The notes under the pieces are model-generated. The model did no database searches. It saw only the letters and a program-made list of their open reading frames with translations, and was not told the origin of the DNA. The position numbers and the translations under genes are program-made. From the NCBI GenBank assembly GCA_963931865.1, contig OZ007505.1, positions 17,186,294 to 17,250,293 of the forward strand: 64,000 nucleotides of DNA, read 5' to 3'. Positions within the stretch are counted from its first letter, which is position 1, and every line of letters starts with the position of its first letter. Shown piece after piece: positions 1-12,971 of the stretch. The stretch is from Axinella damicornis (taxonomy: Eukaryota > Porifera > Demospongiae > Axinellida > Axinellidae).

Positions 1-2
1 AT

Positions 3-2644
<2,642 letters not shown>

Positions 2645-2883
2645 TATGAACTGCCACAGAATCAAAGGGAAAACAAAATGCTGTATTTATTGTAGCATCT
2701 ATGAGTCAAGTCAAAGTTCATCGAGAAACCCCAGTGGGGGAACGTTCATGATAATAATTATGTGGAATGCAGTACTGTCTGTAGAGAACAAAGTATAATC
2801 GTACATGACGTTTTATAGGTAGCTTGTGCGCATGCGTAAATACATGACCATTTAAGGAATAAAAGGGGTGGGGTACTGTAGTT

Positions 2884-3372
2884 GGGGCGAGCCTGAGCGA
2901 GCCCCACATAGACGAGTTTGCTGTAAATTTTCCATATATATGTATCGTACGTCGTGCCGTAAATCACTTCCTGGTCGTATTTTGCGTGTTCTTGCGTCAT
3001 GCGTTATTTCAAACCTGAGTTCACTTACTTCCTGCATGCTCGTGCGTTGATATCATGATGTCGCGCCGGTCTAACTGGTGACGCGAACTACGAACAGTCT
3101 ACCTCAACAAGGCCTTGCAAGGATGGAGAGTATAGCGGGGCGGTGAGTGGCTAACAGAGACCGCTCCTGGACCTACCTGCTAGACTGCTTCAAGTGCACA
3201 AAATCAATGATTAGTGCTGTCATAACTTTCTCTGGTGTGATCTGTGTCTGTGTCCTAAACTCTCCGTCAGACTCACATTCTGATGACATGCACATGCAAC
3301 TGCTCCATGCACATTCAGTACCTGCATGTACTCGCTCAGGCTCGCCCCACAATGTTCTGCATTCGTCTAGTA
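2884..3372. mobile_element. MITE-like element inside the NLR1 promoter region
   Basis: GGGGCGAGCCTGAGCGAG at 2884-2901 is exactly inverted as CTCGCTCAGGCTCGCCCC at 3331-3348, followed by CACAATGTTCTGCATTCGTC. Compared with the NLR3 promoter (about 40060-40150), it separates the AATAAAAGGGGTGGGG segment at 2859-2874 from the TATA-like segment at 3385, which are adjacent in NLR3. The interior holds no recognised gene. Confidence 0.6.
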
Positions 3373-3375
3373 TTA

Positions 3376-3603
3376 TAGCAGTAGTAAATAAAACCACAAG
3401 ATCTCGACTGCGGTGCGGCTGCAGTTGTGACTGTTTGACCCGACTGAGTTGAGTGACCACAACAACGTAACCGTGAGCGTAGGTGGGAGGGGCTAGACCA
3501 TCGCGGCCGCGGGCCTGGTCTGCGAGATCAAGAGTAGGCGGCAAACTGGAAGAATAGGATCTCGCGATCGTTTGCGAGAGGCAGCCCAAGATCCTGCCTG
3601 GAA
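3376..3603 (+). promoter_or_regulatory. NLR1 core promoter and 5' UTR
   Basis: A TATA-like TAAATAAAACC lies at 3385-3395. It is followed by a block conserved upstream of all four NLR genes: GACTGCGG, GCGTAGGTGGGAGG, a GGGCCTGGTC segment, GCGAGAGGCAGCCCAAGATC and CTGCCTGGAA, ending at the start codon at 3604. The block is read as promoter plus 5' UTR because it ends at ATGGCTG followed by a GTAAGC donor in every copy. The transcription start itself is not defined. Confidence 0.6.
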
Positions 3604-3610
3604 ATGGCTG
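3604..3610 (+). CDS. NLR1 exon 1 (7-nt coding start: M-A-)
   Basis: ATG GCT G followed by the donor GTAAGCAAAG. The leftover G joins AA of the DEATH exon at 6902 to give GAA (Glu), so the protein would begin M-A-E-S. The same 7-nt start, donor and upstream leader occur at 15912, 40336 and (as ATG GAT G) 57562. This makes a chance match unlikely. Confidence 0.7.
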
Positions 3611-5010
3611 GTAAGCAAAGCTTACGATAGCAAAATTCTACAATGGCGTGGGCGTGGTCAACAAACCACTGTTTTTGTCCATGGATTGGTCATAATAAAG
3701 TTGCCCTTTCCCTCCATTCTGAGTATTACAGGAGTTCATAAGCGTCCAACTTGTGGGAAAGTGCTTTCTAAATAGGCATTCAAGCCTGTCTTTGCCCAAC
3801 CATACAGTAATAGCCTTGTTCCCACACTCCCTTATATTAGTATGCACACTTTCCCATAGAAAATTAGTTGAATTTGAAGTGACTTTTTCACATTACTATG
3901 ATTTAGCAAGTGTCCTTGAAAATGAATAGCTAGGTACCATTAATGATAGTGGAGTGTGTCAATAACCGACCACTCTCATGTCTGTTCTGGGACCTTGCTT
4001 GGCTGCGCACGCATCTCGTAGTAACCACAATAAAATTATTCATAGCCATAATAGAAATATTTACAAGTAGACGTTGGCCAAACGTTGTGATAGTCACGCG
4101 CATAGTTGCATGGCAAATCAGTACAGTGCTATTTGCAGCGCTTTTGCTGGATCTGTACAAGTTGGACGGAGTGAAGCAAGGACCGCTGTTGGCAGTATTG
4201 CTATGAAAGTCCACTACTGTGCCGTTGTTCGCATGCACAGTTTAGCTGATGCGATTGCATGCACGTGTTTTCCAGTACATGTCACATGATGAGTGCTCCT
4301 CCCACGCCCAGTTGCAGAGAATGGCCGCACAGATCTACAAGTTTGGAGTCGATGTGTTAGGCGGCAACTTAAACCCGGGTTGTAAGCTAGGACTCTAGTG
4401 TGGCCCATCGTATGTCTGCCGACTAGATAAAGCTGTTTACCCTAGCGATTGTTGATTGAACGTTCCTCGAGGTAGGTTTATCTGAGTAGTGTTGCCCTGC
4501 TTGCATGTTGATTAGCTATACCTCTCTACCTATACCAGCTATCAACTATCGCTAGGCCTAAAATGTAGTGGGCTTTCAGCTCTCTATGCCACGAAGAAAT
4601 CACGGAGGTTCATGGGGTTTTAAGTTGCCGCTTTTTAGCATTTGTAGTTGCCTAGCGGGTTTGCTAATGAAGCCATATTGCTGGACAGATTGCTTGGGCG
4701 TGGCCGAAAATGACATCATTGGATGCGAGAGGGGTGGGGCTAACCCAAAAGTGACATTCATTTTCGATTCCAGTGGAGCACAATAACCTTGCAAACACAA
4801 CACAAAAATGTGTCTGATCTAGCTGGTCCCATTCCTTAATGGTACTGAGCTTGTGTTGATCGAAGGTATGTTCCTATAGCTACTGTATAACCTCATATAG
4901 AACTGAGCTGTAGTTTGCAAACATGGAGTCCACTTGGTTCTTTGGTTCTAGCACACTTGATTCAAGGTTACATTTTCATTGGGTCCTCTAGCTACCTGGT
5001 TAGTCTGGCG

Positions 5011-5040
5011 CAGGGGGGGGGGGGGGGGGGGGGGGGGGGG
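5011..5040. repeat. Poly-G tract
   Basis: An uninterrupted run of about 30 G within NLR1 intron 1. It is one of many long G or C homopolymers in the window. Confidence 0.95.
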
Positions 5041-5230
5041 CTTATATACACCCTTGCAATGGTAGCTCTCAAGAGCGTGAAGTGTGTGTTGGAGATGCAT
5101 GCAAGCCAGCCTTTTGAGGCATAGCTATGATCTTCGCTCTTGTTGTCATTGCAAGAGTTGGAACGTTCTGTTTCTCCTAAGAAGTAATACCTGGTAACAA
5201 AATAGTGGATTAACCGTTAGCCTCATTCCC

Positions 5231-6170
5231 ATGGCAGGCCTGGGAACAAGGCTGTGGATTAACAGAATACAGAATATAGAAGATTTTGCTCTCCTCCAAA
5301 ATGATGTCACAAAACTCTGTTTCTGGACTAACGATAATTTATTGGACTTCAACGCCAACAAATGCAGGTACATGTTAATCTCAAAGAGACGTCAATCATT
5401 CACACCAGTGGCTCTTACAGTAAATGGTTCACCACTGGAACGAGTGGATGCTTATAAATATTTAGGGATCTGGATAACATCTGATCTCACCTGGTCCAAA
5501 CAGGTAATGGAAGTCTGCAAAAAAGCAAGACAAAAAATTGGAATACTGTATCGCAAATACTATCAACATGCCACACCGTCCACCATGCTGCAATTGTACC
5601 TGTCTTGCATCCGGCCTGACCTAGAGTATGCAGTACCCGCATGGGACCCTCACCAGCAGGGTCTAATCAATTCACTAGAAGCTGTCCAGAAATTCGCCAT
5701 GAGAGTGTGTACTAAGCAATGGTCCAGTAACTACAAATGCTCTACTCAATGCACATGGAGTTCCCAGTCTTAGAAAAAGAAGCTGTCTTATCTATACAAC
5801 ATTCTAAATGGCCGCTACTCACTCCCTGAACCATTTCCAGTCGAAACTCGGACCACCAGCCACTTCACAAGATCACACAGACATACTTTAATAGTTCCAA
5901 GAGCTCACACCAACTCGTACTTCTACTCTTTTTTCTGTGACACTCCTCGCACGTGGAATACTCTACCCTTGCATGTGGTGGAAAGTCCTAATGCAGACAT
6001 TTTCAAGAGAAACCTAACTAACTATCTCACTAATTAATGTTCCCATTATATTATTCCTTATTTGCTTATAACTATAGATAACTTTGGGTACATACCAGTA
6101 TTAGCTTGTATGCTATTTATGTATCCCTGCCTTTGGCTAAATTATTATATACAAAAAAAACAGTTTTGGT
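5231..6170 (+). mobile_element. 5'-truncated non-LTR retrotransposon (RT C-terminus and 3' end)
   Basis: The translation shows the C-terminal part of a LINE reverse transcriptase: FWTNDNLLDFNANKC, VDAYKYLGIWITSDLTW, a CIRPDLEYAVPAWDP block and LEAVQKFAMRVCTKQW. After frameshifts near 5740-5800 come YNILNGRYSLPEPFP and TPRTWNTLPLHVVESP, the usual end of CR1/Jockey-like ORF2. The frame is broken at least twice, so the copy is dead. It ends in a short 3' tail (CCTGCCTTTGGCTAAATTAT) and an A-run near 6160. The same tail occurs alone at 16086-16160. The superfamily is inferred from motif order only. Confidence 0.8.
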
Positions 6171-6227
6171 GATTATCTCTACTAGCTTGAGTATCACAGA
6201 TGAGGGTATAAACCTCTATAATTCCTA

Positions 6228-6360
6228 ATTGACCCCTCCCAGTTTTGTGATCTAGTCATGAATAAGGGGGGTGGGGTTCGCTTTTTTTGTAATTTTATAG
6301 CAGTAGTATATAAAACCGGTGGTCTGACAAGATCTTGACTGTGGCTGCAGAAAACTGGAA
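6228..6360 (+). promoter_or_regulatory. Second copy of the NLR promoter segment inside NLR1 intron 1
   Basis: AATAAGGGGGGTGGGGTTCG, TAGCAGTAGTATATAAAACC and TGACAAGATCTTGACTGTGG match the NLR3 promoter at about 40060-40150 more closely than the disrupted NLR1 promoter at 3376 does. TATATAAAA lies at about 6309-6317. The leader block ending in ATGGCTG does not follow. It may be a relic of another exon 1 or an alternative promoter; function is unknown. Confidence 0.45.
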
Positions 6361-6901
6361 GGGGCATATATACAGATATGGAACTAGCCAATTTTTCATG
6401 TGGGCCTGGTTACAAGCGGCTAGCCTACTTCTCCTCACATATCCTTGGCCTTACAGTCATGCTGTTTGTACAAAGCTGGGTGGAGGCCTGGGAACGAGGC
6501 TAATATCAACCAGCCTACTTTACATGAAATATTGAACAGGTGACTTCTCTTCTTTCGCAACTGGGTCCCAAATTATAGTTTGGCTACAGCAGTATTATAG
6601 GTGCAACAGTGACAATTACAACCATGCCGATCACTGACATTTTTCAAAGAAGTCAGATCCTGAAAGGCCTATGAATGAGGAAGTGACAGTTGATTATCCT
6701 AGGAAGAGATCAAAGCTGAAACAGCTGCACAAGTGGTCCTAGCAGAGTGAAAAATATAAATAAGGGTGTCGGAATGTGGTGGGGCTCTATAAGCTCTTTT
6801 CTGTGAAGGTCATTAGACTCTGAATTATAATTATACCATGAATAATCTCCACCAAATGGCAATTGTTTGCTTCCCAACCATGTTGTTTTTCTATTTATCA
6901 G

Positions 6902-7168
6902 AATCTGATGATCTTGAGCCCTCCCTCCGTGAGCTGAGTGAGCTACCTGTGGTTGACTGCTGGTACAGACTTGGCATTCAACTCGGTGTTACTAAGAATG
7001 AACTGGATGTGATTGAGCGGAACCACCCGAGAGACGCAAAAAGGTGGCAGTTGGAAATGTTCGACACCTGGCTTAGGAGTGATTCCTCTGCTACCTATGA
7101 AAGGCTTATCAAGGCTCTGGTACTGGTTGGCAAACAATCACTGGCAGAAATGCTTTGCAGGAAGTATG
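6902..7168 (+). CDS. NLR1 exon 2: DEATH domain
   Basis: Acceptor TTATCAG precedes 6902 and donor GTATGT follows 7168, phase 1 at both ends. The 267-nt exon encodes ESDDLEPSLRELSELP, then a death-fold pattern: WYRLGIQLGVTKNELDVIE, a MFDTWLRSD helix and LIKALVLVGKQSLAEMLCRK. DEATH domains mediate homotypic adaptor contacts in metazoan innate-immune and apoptosis proteins. The exon carries the same three extra residues near its start as NLR4, and NLR2 and NLR3 lack them. Because of the frameshift in exon 3, a transcript joining these exons would end shortly after the DEATH domain. Confidence 0.82.
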
Positions 7169-7322
7169 GTATGTTGCATGTGTGTACATGCTTATATCCA
7201 AACTGACTTTGCTGGCTGTGTAATGATATAAACATAACGTTTTAGAAATTAGAAATCCAATTTAACAGTAGTGGCACAAATCTAGTGTATGGAAATGCCA
7301 CGGAAAATGATGTAAGTGCAAT

Positions 7323-7747
7323 ACCGTAGAGTACGTATTAAGCACGTGCCCATGTTTCGGGGACGTTAGATACGTACTCAGACTAATTAGGCATGTAGTA
7401 TCCGCCCACCCATTCAGCACTGTATAACAAGCGTTGCAGTAAGCTGTGAATATCAATGACCGGCTATGAATATATAAGTCCGTTTTTCATGTAAGGAATT
7501 GATTGCGAGTCTTTGAGAAGTCCTTGAGAAGAAACGCTCGACAGAGAAAGCATGCCGTAGTTCATACTTCATAGTTAAATCGGCCTTTTCGAATGCACAA
7601 CCTTCCCCAAAGGTTAAGAATGCTGCTCAAGACTTTTGTGATGGGTGGGCCCTTACTACACTGCTTTTGAACCCTGTGCAGTAACTTTCGCGTGAAGAGG
7701 GGGGTGGGCGCTTGATACGTGGTGGGCGCTTGATACGTACTCTACGG
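7323..7747. mobile_element. TA-flanked MITE in NLR1 intron 2
   Basis: The inverted ends CCGTAGAGTACGTATTAAGC and GCTTGATACGTACTCTACGG are each flanked by TA. The paralogous NLR4 intron at about 59500 has the uninterrupted site (GTAAGTGCAATAGG-like, with a single TA). No coding capacity was seen. TA duplication fits a Tc1/mariner-type (Stowaway-like) element. Confidence 0.75.
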
Positions 7748-8308
7748 TAGGTCACAAATACTCGAAAAGTAGTGTGTGGCTGCCCACTACCTGGAATAGT
7801 ATAGCCACAACATGTACAGCCACAAACGATTTTTCTCCAAACGCAGCCTGTGACAGTTGATGCCAATTAATAGTGTATCTTACAACAGTACCGGTACATC
7901 CAATCTAACATTACAAATTCATTTCCTGGAATTTTTATGAATCCAATCCTATATGGTAAGTAATTCTTTTAATACCATTCTATTAACATACCTATGGAGG
8001 AACTACCTATCTTTATTCTACTGATTATAAGTTTTTGATGAGCAAAGTGTTCGGGTGCACGTGGCATGGGCATTTTGAGAAATCATATAACAGCGTAATA
8101 ATCAATTAGGACCTTTCCAGATACCATGATATCATTGCCACATGAAATTAGCAAGAAGGAATTGAACAGCCAACAAAGCCTATAAACTGATCCCTGTGTA
8201 CTACTGCATGGCTGAATTACTGATAGAGTACCTGTTTCTGAAGTGAAGAGTACACAGACAACTGTAATTAGCTACTGAAGAGTACTAGTTCCAAACTCAT
8301 CTTTTCAG

Positions 8309-11305
8309 GCATCCCTGAGAATGTTCTCGACCAAGTGAGGTCCGAGTTCGAGGATGCTTCCCAAGACTGTATCGCTGTTTATGCCACCTTTCTGAAGAAG
8401 AGGTACCGAGGTTCAATTGTCTGTATTTTCTGACTCTGAGTGGCCACCCTCTATTTGTGATCAATACATTCGACTCACACTAATTCAACACACAAACCGC
8501 TTACCAACTGAAGAGTCAAGGAGAGAAATGCAAGAGGATCTTTTGCGAGGGAAAGTTGATAAAGTAGAAGGAGAAAAAGAAGGAATTGACATTTCAGGCA
8601 TCTTTAAGTGTCCAGAACAGGGAAAACAGCTGCGGGTGTTAGTTGATGGCGCTCCAGGGGTGGGTAAGACCTCACTGTGTAGAAAGATTAGCAAGGACTG
8701 GGGCTGTGAGGGTTTCTTGAGTGAGTACAAGCTAGTGGTTCTTCTTCACCTTCGAGACCCCCGAATTGCAAAAGCTAAGAGAATTGAAGACTTCTTTTAC
8801 CATGACGACCCTGAGTTGCAGGCAGAGGTAGTCAAGCAGGTGAGGAAGACATCTGGGGCTGGTGTTTTGCTTATCTTTGATGGTTTTGATGAGCTCAGTG
8901 AGGAGGAGAGAATGGAGAGGTCGCTCTTTCTTGATATCATTAAAGGCGAAGTCCTTTCCCAATGCTCTGTGCTTGTGACTTCACGGCCGTATGCTTCAGA
9001 GAGTCTCCAATCTCTTCACAGTGTTGTTCGTCATGTGGAAGTTCTTGGCTTTACACATCGGGAGATCTCTAATATGGTATATACTATCCAAGACGAAACC
9101 AATCGCAATACAGTGCGTGACATACTTATGAAACGAGAAGATATCTCTTCGCTGTGTTACATTCCCCTCAACTGTGCTATCCTGCTGTACGTTTGCCAAC
9201 AGCAGGATTATGAACTACCAGCAACACTCACTGAACTTTTTGAAATCTTCATCCTCCATGCCTTGAAGAGACATGCAAAGTTGCAGAATGCACACCGAGT
9301 TGCAAGAAAGATTTGCAATCTGGCATCACTTCCACACCCTCTCAAGAATGAGTTTGATCACCTGTGTGAGCTGGCTTACAATGGACTAGTTCAAGACAGA
9401 ATGGTGTTTCACTATGAGGAGATTGAAGCAACAGTGTGCACTGTGGGTGGAGAGATGGAGTCAGAGATGGAGTCAGAGATGGAGTCAGAGATGGAGTCTA
9501 AGTTGCTTGGCCTGATGACAGGTTTCAAATCTTTTTCGAGCGTTGGTGACAACACGACCTACCAGTTCCTTCATTTGACCATTCAGGAGTTTCTTGCAGC
9601 AAGGCGGGTTGCCACTCATATGCCACCTGAGGAACAAGCTCGGTTCTTTAAGGATCACCTTTCAGATGATCGCTTTCGAATGATGCTGCTTTTTCTGTCC
9701 GGGATCACAAAGCTGGATGACTCCAGCTTTGGCATAGTTTTTAGTGCTGAACTTGATTTCCTTATTCCTGTGGAGGAGGAGCATCGTATGGTGGAGACAG
9801 AGAATCTTTTCTTTCGTTTGGTTCACTTCCTCTATGAATCTCAGAACACGACTCACTGCCATACCCTGGCGTGTGCCATCCATGAGCAAACAATTGTTCT
9901 GGAAATGTGGTCAGCACAAACAAATGTCAGGTCTGGAACTTGCTGGACATCTCTTCCTATTTCGTCATTTCATTTTATGATCTTTACGTACTTTATTGCA
10001 AGGAGCAATTGCATTTGGAAACGATTGCACTTCAGAAGCTCTGCCGAATTATGTAACACATTTTTTCCACAGATTGAAGAGTGTCCTACTATTCGAGTGC
10101 AGGAACTACAAATTGACGATTTATGTACCTCCGAGGCTTCTATAACAGTCAATCAATTAGCCAGAATCGCTACAATGCCTGCATTCAAATACTTGGAAGG
10201 TTTAGACGTATATGTGTACCAGTATAATTCTAAAACTGATATCACCACCTCACCTTCTGACCTGGAATCATTGCATTGCTTGATTAACAATGGGATGCTT
10301 GAAGAGCTTGCATTGATCACTGTACCAGGAGTGGATGACGTAGTCATTAACAAGTGCATTGCACCAGGACTAGCCACAACCACAAGATTGAAGGTGCTTG
10401 ACATCACATCTATTGCTATTTCTAACAGTGGATTTTGCAGTTTATTTCATGCACTGCAGCACAACAAGTCAGTGGAAACACTCCACGTGGAAATGCACAT
10501 GTGTGGAGACTTAAGAGAACTTGGACTTGCTGTTGAATCAGCACTGAGGGTAAATCAAACTCTTAAAGTGTTTTCCTACAAAGCACATCCGTGCGGTTAT
10601 AAACAGTCACATGAACCAGAGTACCATGAGAAACTTTATTCTAGGTTGTTTAGGGCAATTGCAAGTGACAACTCATCTTTGAAAGTGCTGTCAATAGCTG
10701 ATCGCAAATTTGTTATGAATGAAGAAGCAGCAGAGTCTTTGATCAGAATGCTACATAACAACAAGTCACTGACATCGCTGAATTTAACTGGTAAATGTCT
10801 ATCCTTGATAGCGTTGGCACATGGTCTAGCACAAAACACATCACTTGCAAGACTGTGTGTAAGCTGTCAATTTTCAGAGCTTCTACCATTTGGCATGTCA
10901 CGCCTAGTACCTGAACTTGTTCATGCTCTCCATCAGAATTCATCCTTAAAAGCACTGGTATTGGATCTATGGCCCTTTCCTCATGGTCATTACATGTTAG
11001 GAACTCTAGACTTTGTTTGCTTTTTAGACATTCTGAAGTCGAACAGGTCACTAACATCAATTTCATTTTTCTGTGATTTCACCGAAGATCAACTGATTGC
11101 AATTGCAAGAAATTTAGTACTGAATGGTTACCGATCTGAGATTGAACTTGAGTTTGGACAGTCGAGATCACATAACTCAAAGTCAGGTTCAAAAAGTCAC
11201 TATGAATCCATCATTCAAGAGGAAGTTGATAAGTACAAGAAAAAGTTGGTGGCCATGGTGCGTTTTGTGTATCATGTGTATGAAATATACCGTAGACCAC
11301 TGTGA
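8309..11305 (+). pseudogene. NLR1 exon 3: NACHT-LRR, frameshifted from the DEATH exon
   Basis: Acceptor CTTTTCAG precedes 8309. The exon opens G-IPENVLDQVRSEFEDASQD, then a 4-bp insertion (TCAA, about 8413-8416, absent from NLR2-4) forces a stop at 8431-8433. The remaining frame, 8417-11305, is open for about 960 codons. It holds the P-loop GAPGVGKTSLC, Walker B LLIFDGFDE, sensor-like VTSRPYASE, the winged-helix motif FLHLTIQEFLAA, and leucine-rich repeats such as LKVLDITSIAIS and NKSLTSLNLTG. It ends FVYHVYEIYRRPL. Without the insertion the protein would be about 1088 aa. A 12-bp tandem repeat at 9454-9500 adds four EMES units between NACHT and the winged helix. Either this is a young pseudogene, or a downstream start or separate transcript expresses NACHT-LRR without DEATH. 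Confidence 0.85.
9450..9500 (+). repeat. In-frame 12-bp tandem repeat coding EMES
   Basis: About four copies of GAGATGGAGTCA in the NLR1 coding exon. The equivalent place in NLR2, NLR3 and NLR4 reads simply EEIEESKLLG or EEVEESKLLG. The period is a multiple of three, so the frame is kept. Confidence 0.95.
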
Positions 11306-12667
11306 CCTGGCCAGTCTGTTATTCTAATGTACATCATCAAACTTAATTGAGTCGATAGTTGAGGATTACCCCTGAGGATTTAGCATCCACCAATTGACAA
11401 CCTTTTTTATGTCGCATTTTGTTCCCATTGATAGATTTCCTGACATTTGAATGTGTACTAATAAAAGTGATTGATCTGAAATTTGTAACCTACTGTTGCA
11501 GCTACGGCTGAGCTGAGAGTTATTGTTGTTGTACACCCTGTAACCTTGCAGGTTCCTCTGCCAAAGTTTGTGACCGAGATGCAATAATCACCAACGTTTC
11601 GACCTGGGTAGGTCTTCCTCACTTATTGTATGGTATGAACATATATACTGCAACAGCGCTAGATCTACCCAAGCTCGAGCCTCCCCTCATCTTATCTTCA
11701 GTTCTGCTAAGTGAGTGAGGTGAGGCCACAGCAAAAATGACTGGGTCAAGTTTCAAACTTCATTTCCGAGATTGTAGATAGCTACCGGTATATGATTTTG
11801 GACACATGATGGAACCAAGAAGAAATCACTATACCATTAGTAATTTATTTTCTGTAAGTGAACAAAAAGCTTTGCTGTACGTGGGCTAGCGTGTGTCATT
11901 CCCAGAAACCGTGACCAGTCTTGTTCCTAGACCGCAAGTGCGCAGGATAGCACTGATGGCAGGCACACCAGCTGGACAGCTTTGTGAAGCGGAAACTGAC
12001 AGTTCTCCAAGCATGGTTCAGTACTAGTCTGGTCCACCATGCTGCAGCCTCGAGCTCCCGGCCAAGAGCAGTTGAGGATAATAATTACAAGTAGCTGAGC
12101 TCGCTTCGCTCGCTCAGCTACTTCCCCCTCGTTCACCTACCGTGCGTAATCCGGCGCCGGACAGCTTTCTGTGCAGACAGCAGAGCTGCTCCCCGATTGC
12201 GTCCGCTGCTCGCCGCTTGCATCCGCTTCAGCTGCTGCTCCCGATCGCATCCACTTCGGCTGCTACTCCCCGATTGCGTCCGCTTCGACTGCTGCTCCCC
12301 GATTGCGTCCGCTTCGACTGCTGCTCCCCGATTACGTCCGCTTCGACTGCTGCTCCCCGATTACGTCCACTTCGACTGCTGCTCCCCGATTGCGCTTGCT
12401 GGATTCCAGCCCATGCCCGGACCCAATGTTCTCGGAGTTTGAGGTTCAGTAAAAAAATTAAAGTACGAAGGTCGCGCGTCACTATAGTCTAGTCCCGCCC
12501 CACGAACATCCCACTTCCGTTACACACACACACACACACACAGACAAACACACGTTAAAATCTTAATATATTGATAAGTCACTGAATCACACACTTGTTA
12601 TGCATGTACCCATGAACACACCACATATAAACCCAGCAGTCTACATGTAGTAACAGCTACATGCAGT
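11306..12667. other. Spacer between NLR1 and OARD1-A
   Basis: No gene recognised. It holds the 29-bp minisatellite at 12186-12392 and a short CA run near 12522-12541. Short open frames across the minisatellite arise from the repeat itself. Confidence 0.6.
12186..12392. repeat. 29-bp minisatellite
   Basis: About seven copies of a unit like CTTCGACTGCTGCTCCCCGA followed by TTGCGTCCG. The period of 29 is not a multiple of three, so it stays open in several frames by composition and is not likely to code. Confidence 0.9.
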
Positions 12668-12860
12668 ATAGCTGGCCAGCAGCAACAGTTTCACTGAAAG
12701 CTGCTGCCTCGTCAAGGAATAAGCTACAGCTGTCTGAGGTGAAAGGCAGTGACTTGTTCTCCTTCCCCGACTCGACCTCCCTCCCTGGCCATGGTGCACT
12801 GTGTCAGTGAAGACATGCACATGGGCAAGGGAGGTTAGGAGGAGTGGGGGAAGCTTACTC
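12668..12860 (+). pseudogene. Extra relic of OARD1-like exon 1
   Basis: Degraded copy of the OARD1 exon 1 end: AATAAGCTACAGCTGTCTGA, GTGAAAGGCAGTGACTTG, CTGTGTCAGTGAAGACATGC and ATGGGCAAGGGAGG. Insertions and deletions break the frame. It sits immediately upstream of OARD1-A, so the exon was duplicated locally. Confidence 0.75.
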
Positions 12861-12971
12861 CAAACATCGAGACTTATGCTAGCTATATATCATGAAGTAA
12901 CCATGGCCAGTAGTTCCTAAACCATAGGTCTAAGTTCAGATTGGGAACGAGACTGTGCGAAAGTTGCACGA

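Larger units (their letters stand above)
3611..6901. other. NLR1 intron 1 (repeat-filled)
   Basis: The first part, to about 3840, matches the start of NLR3 intron 1 (40343-41070), and the distal part resembles NLR4 intron 1. It contains a poly-G run at about 5011-5040, a truncated LINE at 5231-6170, and a second copy of the NLR promoter segment at 6228-6360. A foldback-type remnant ends at about 6500. From 3840 to 5010 I see no recognisable gene. Confidence 0.6.

Noticed and set aside
3173..3589. 138-codon open frame on the minus strand
   Set aside because: It runs antisense through the conserved NLR1 leader and a MITE. It has no domain and no conserved counterpart at the other leaders.
12142..12492. 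Overlapping 80-116-codon frames on both strands
   Set aside because: They come from a 29-bp minisatellite that stays open in several frames; the period is not a multiple of three.
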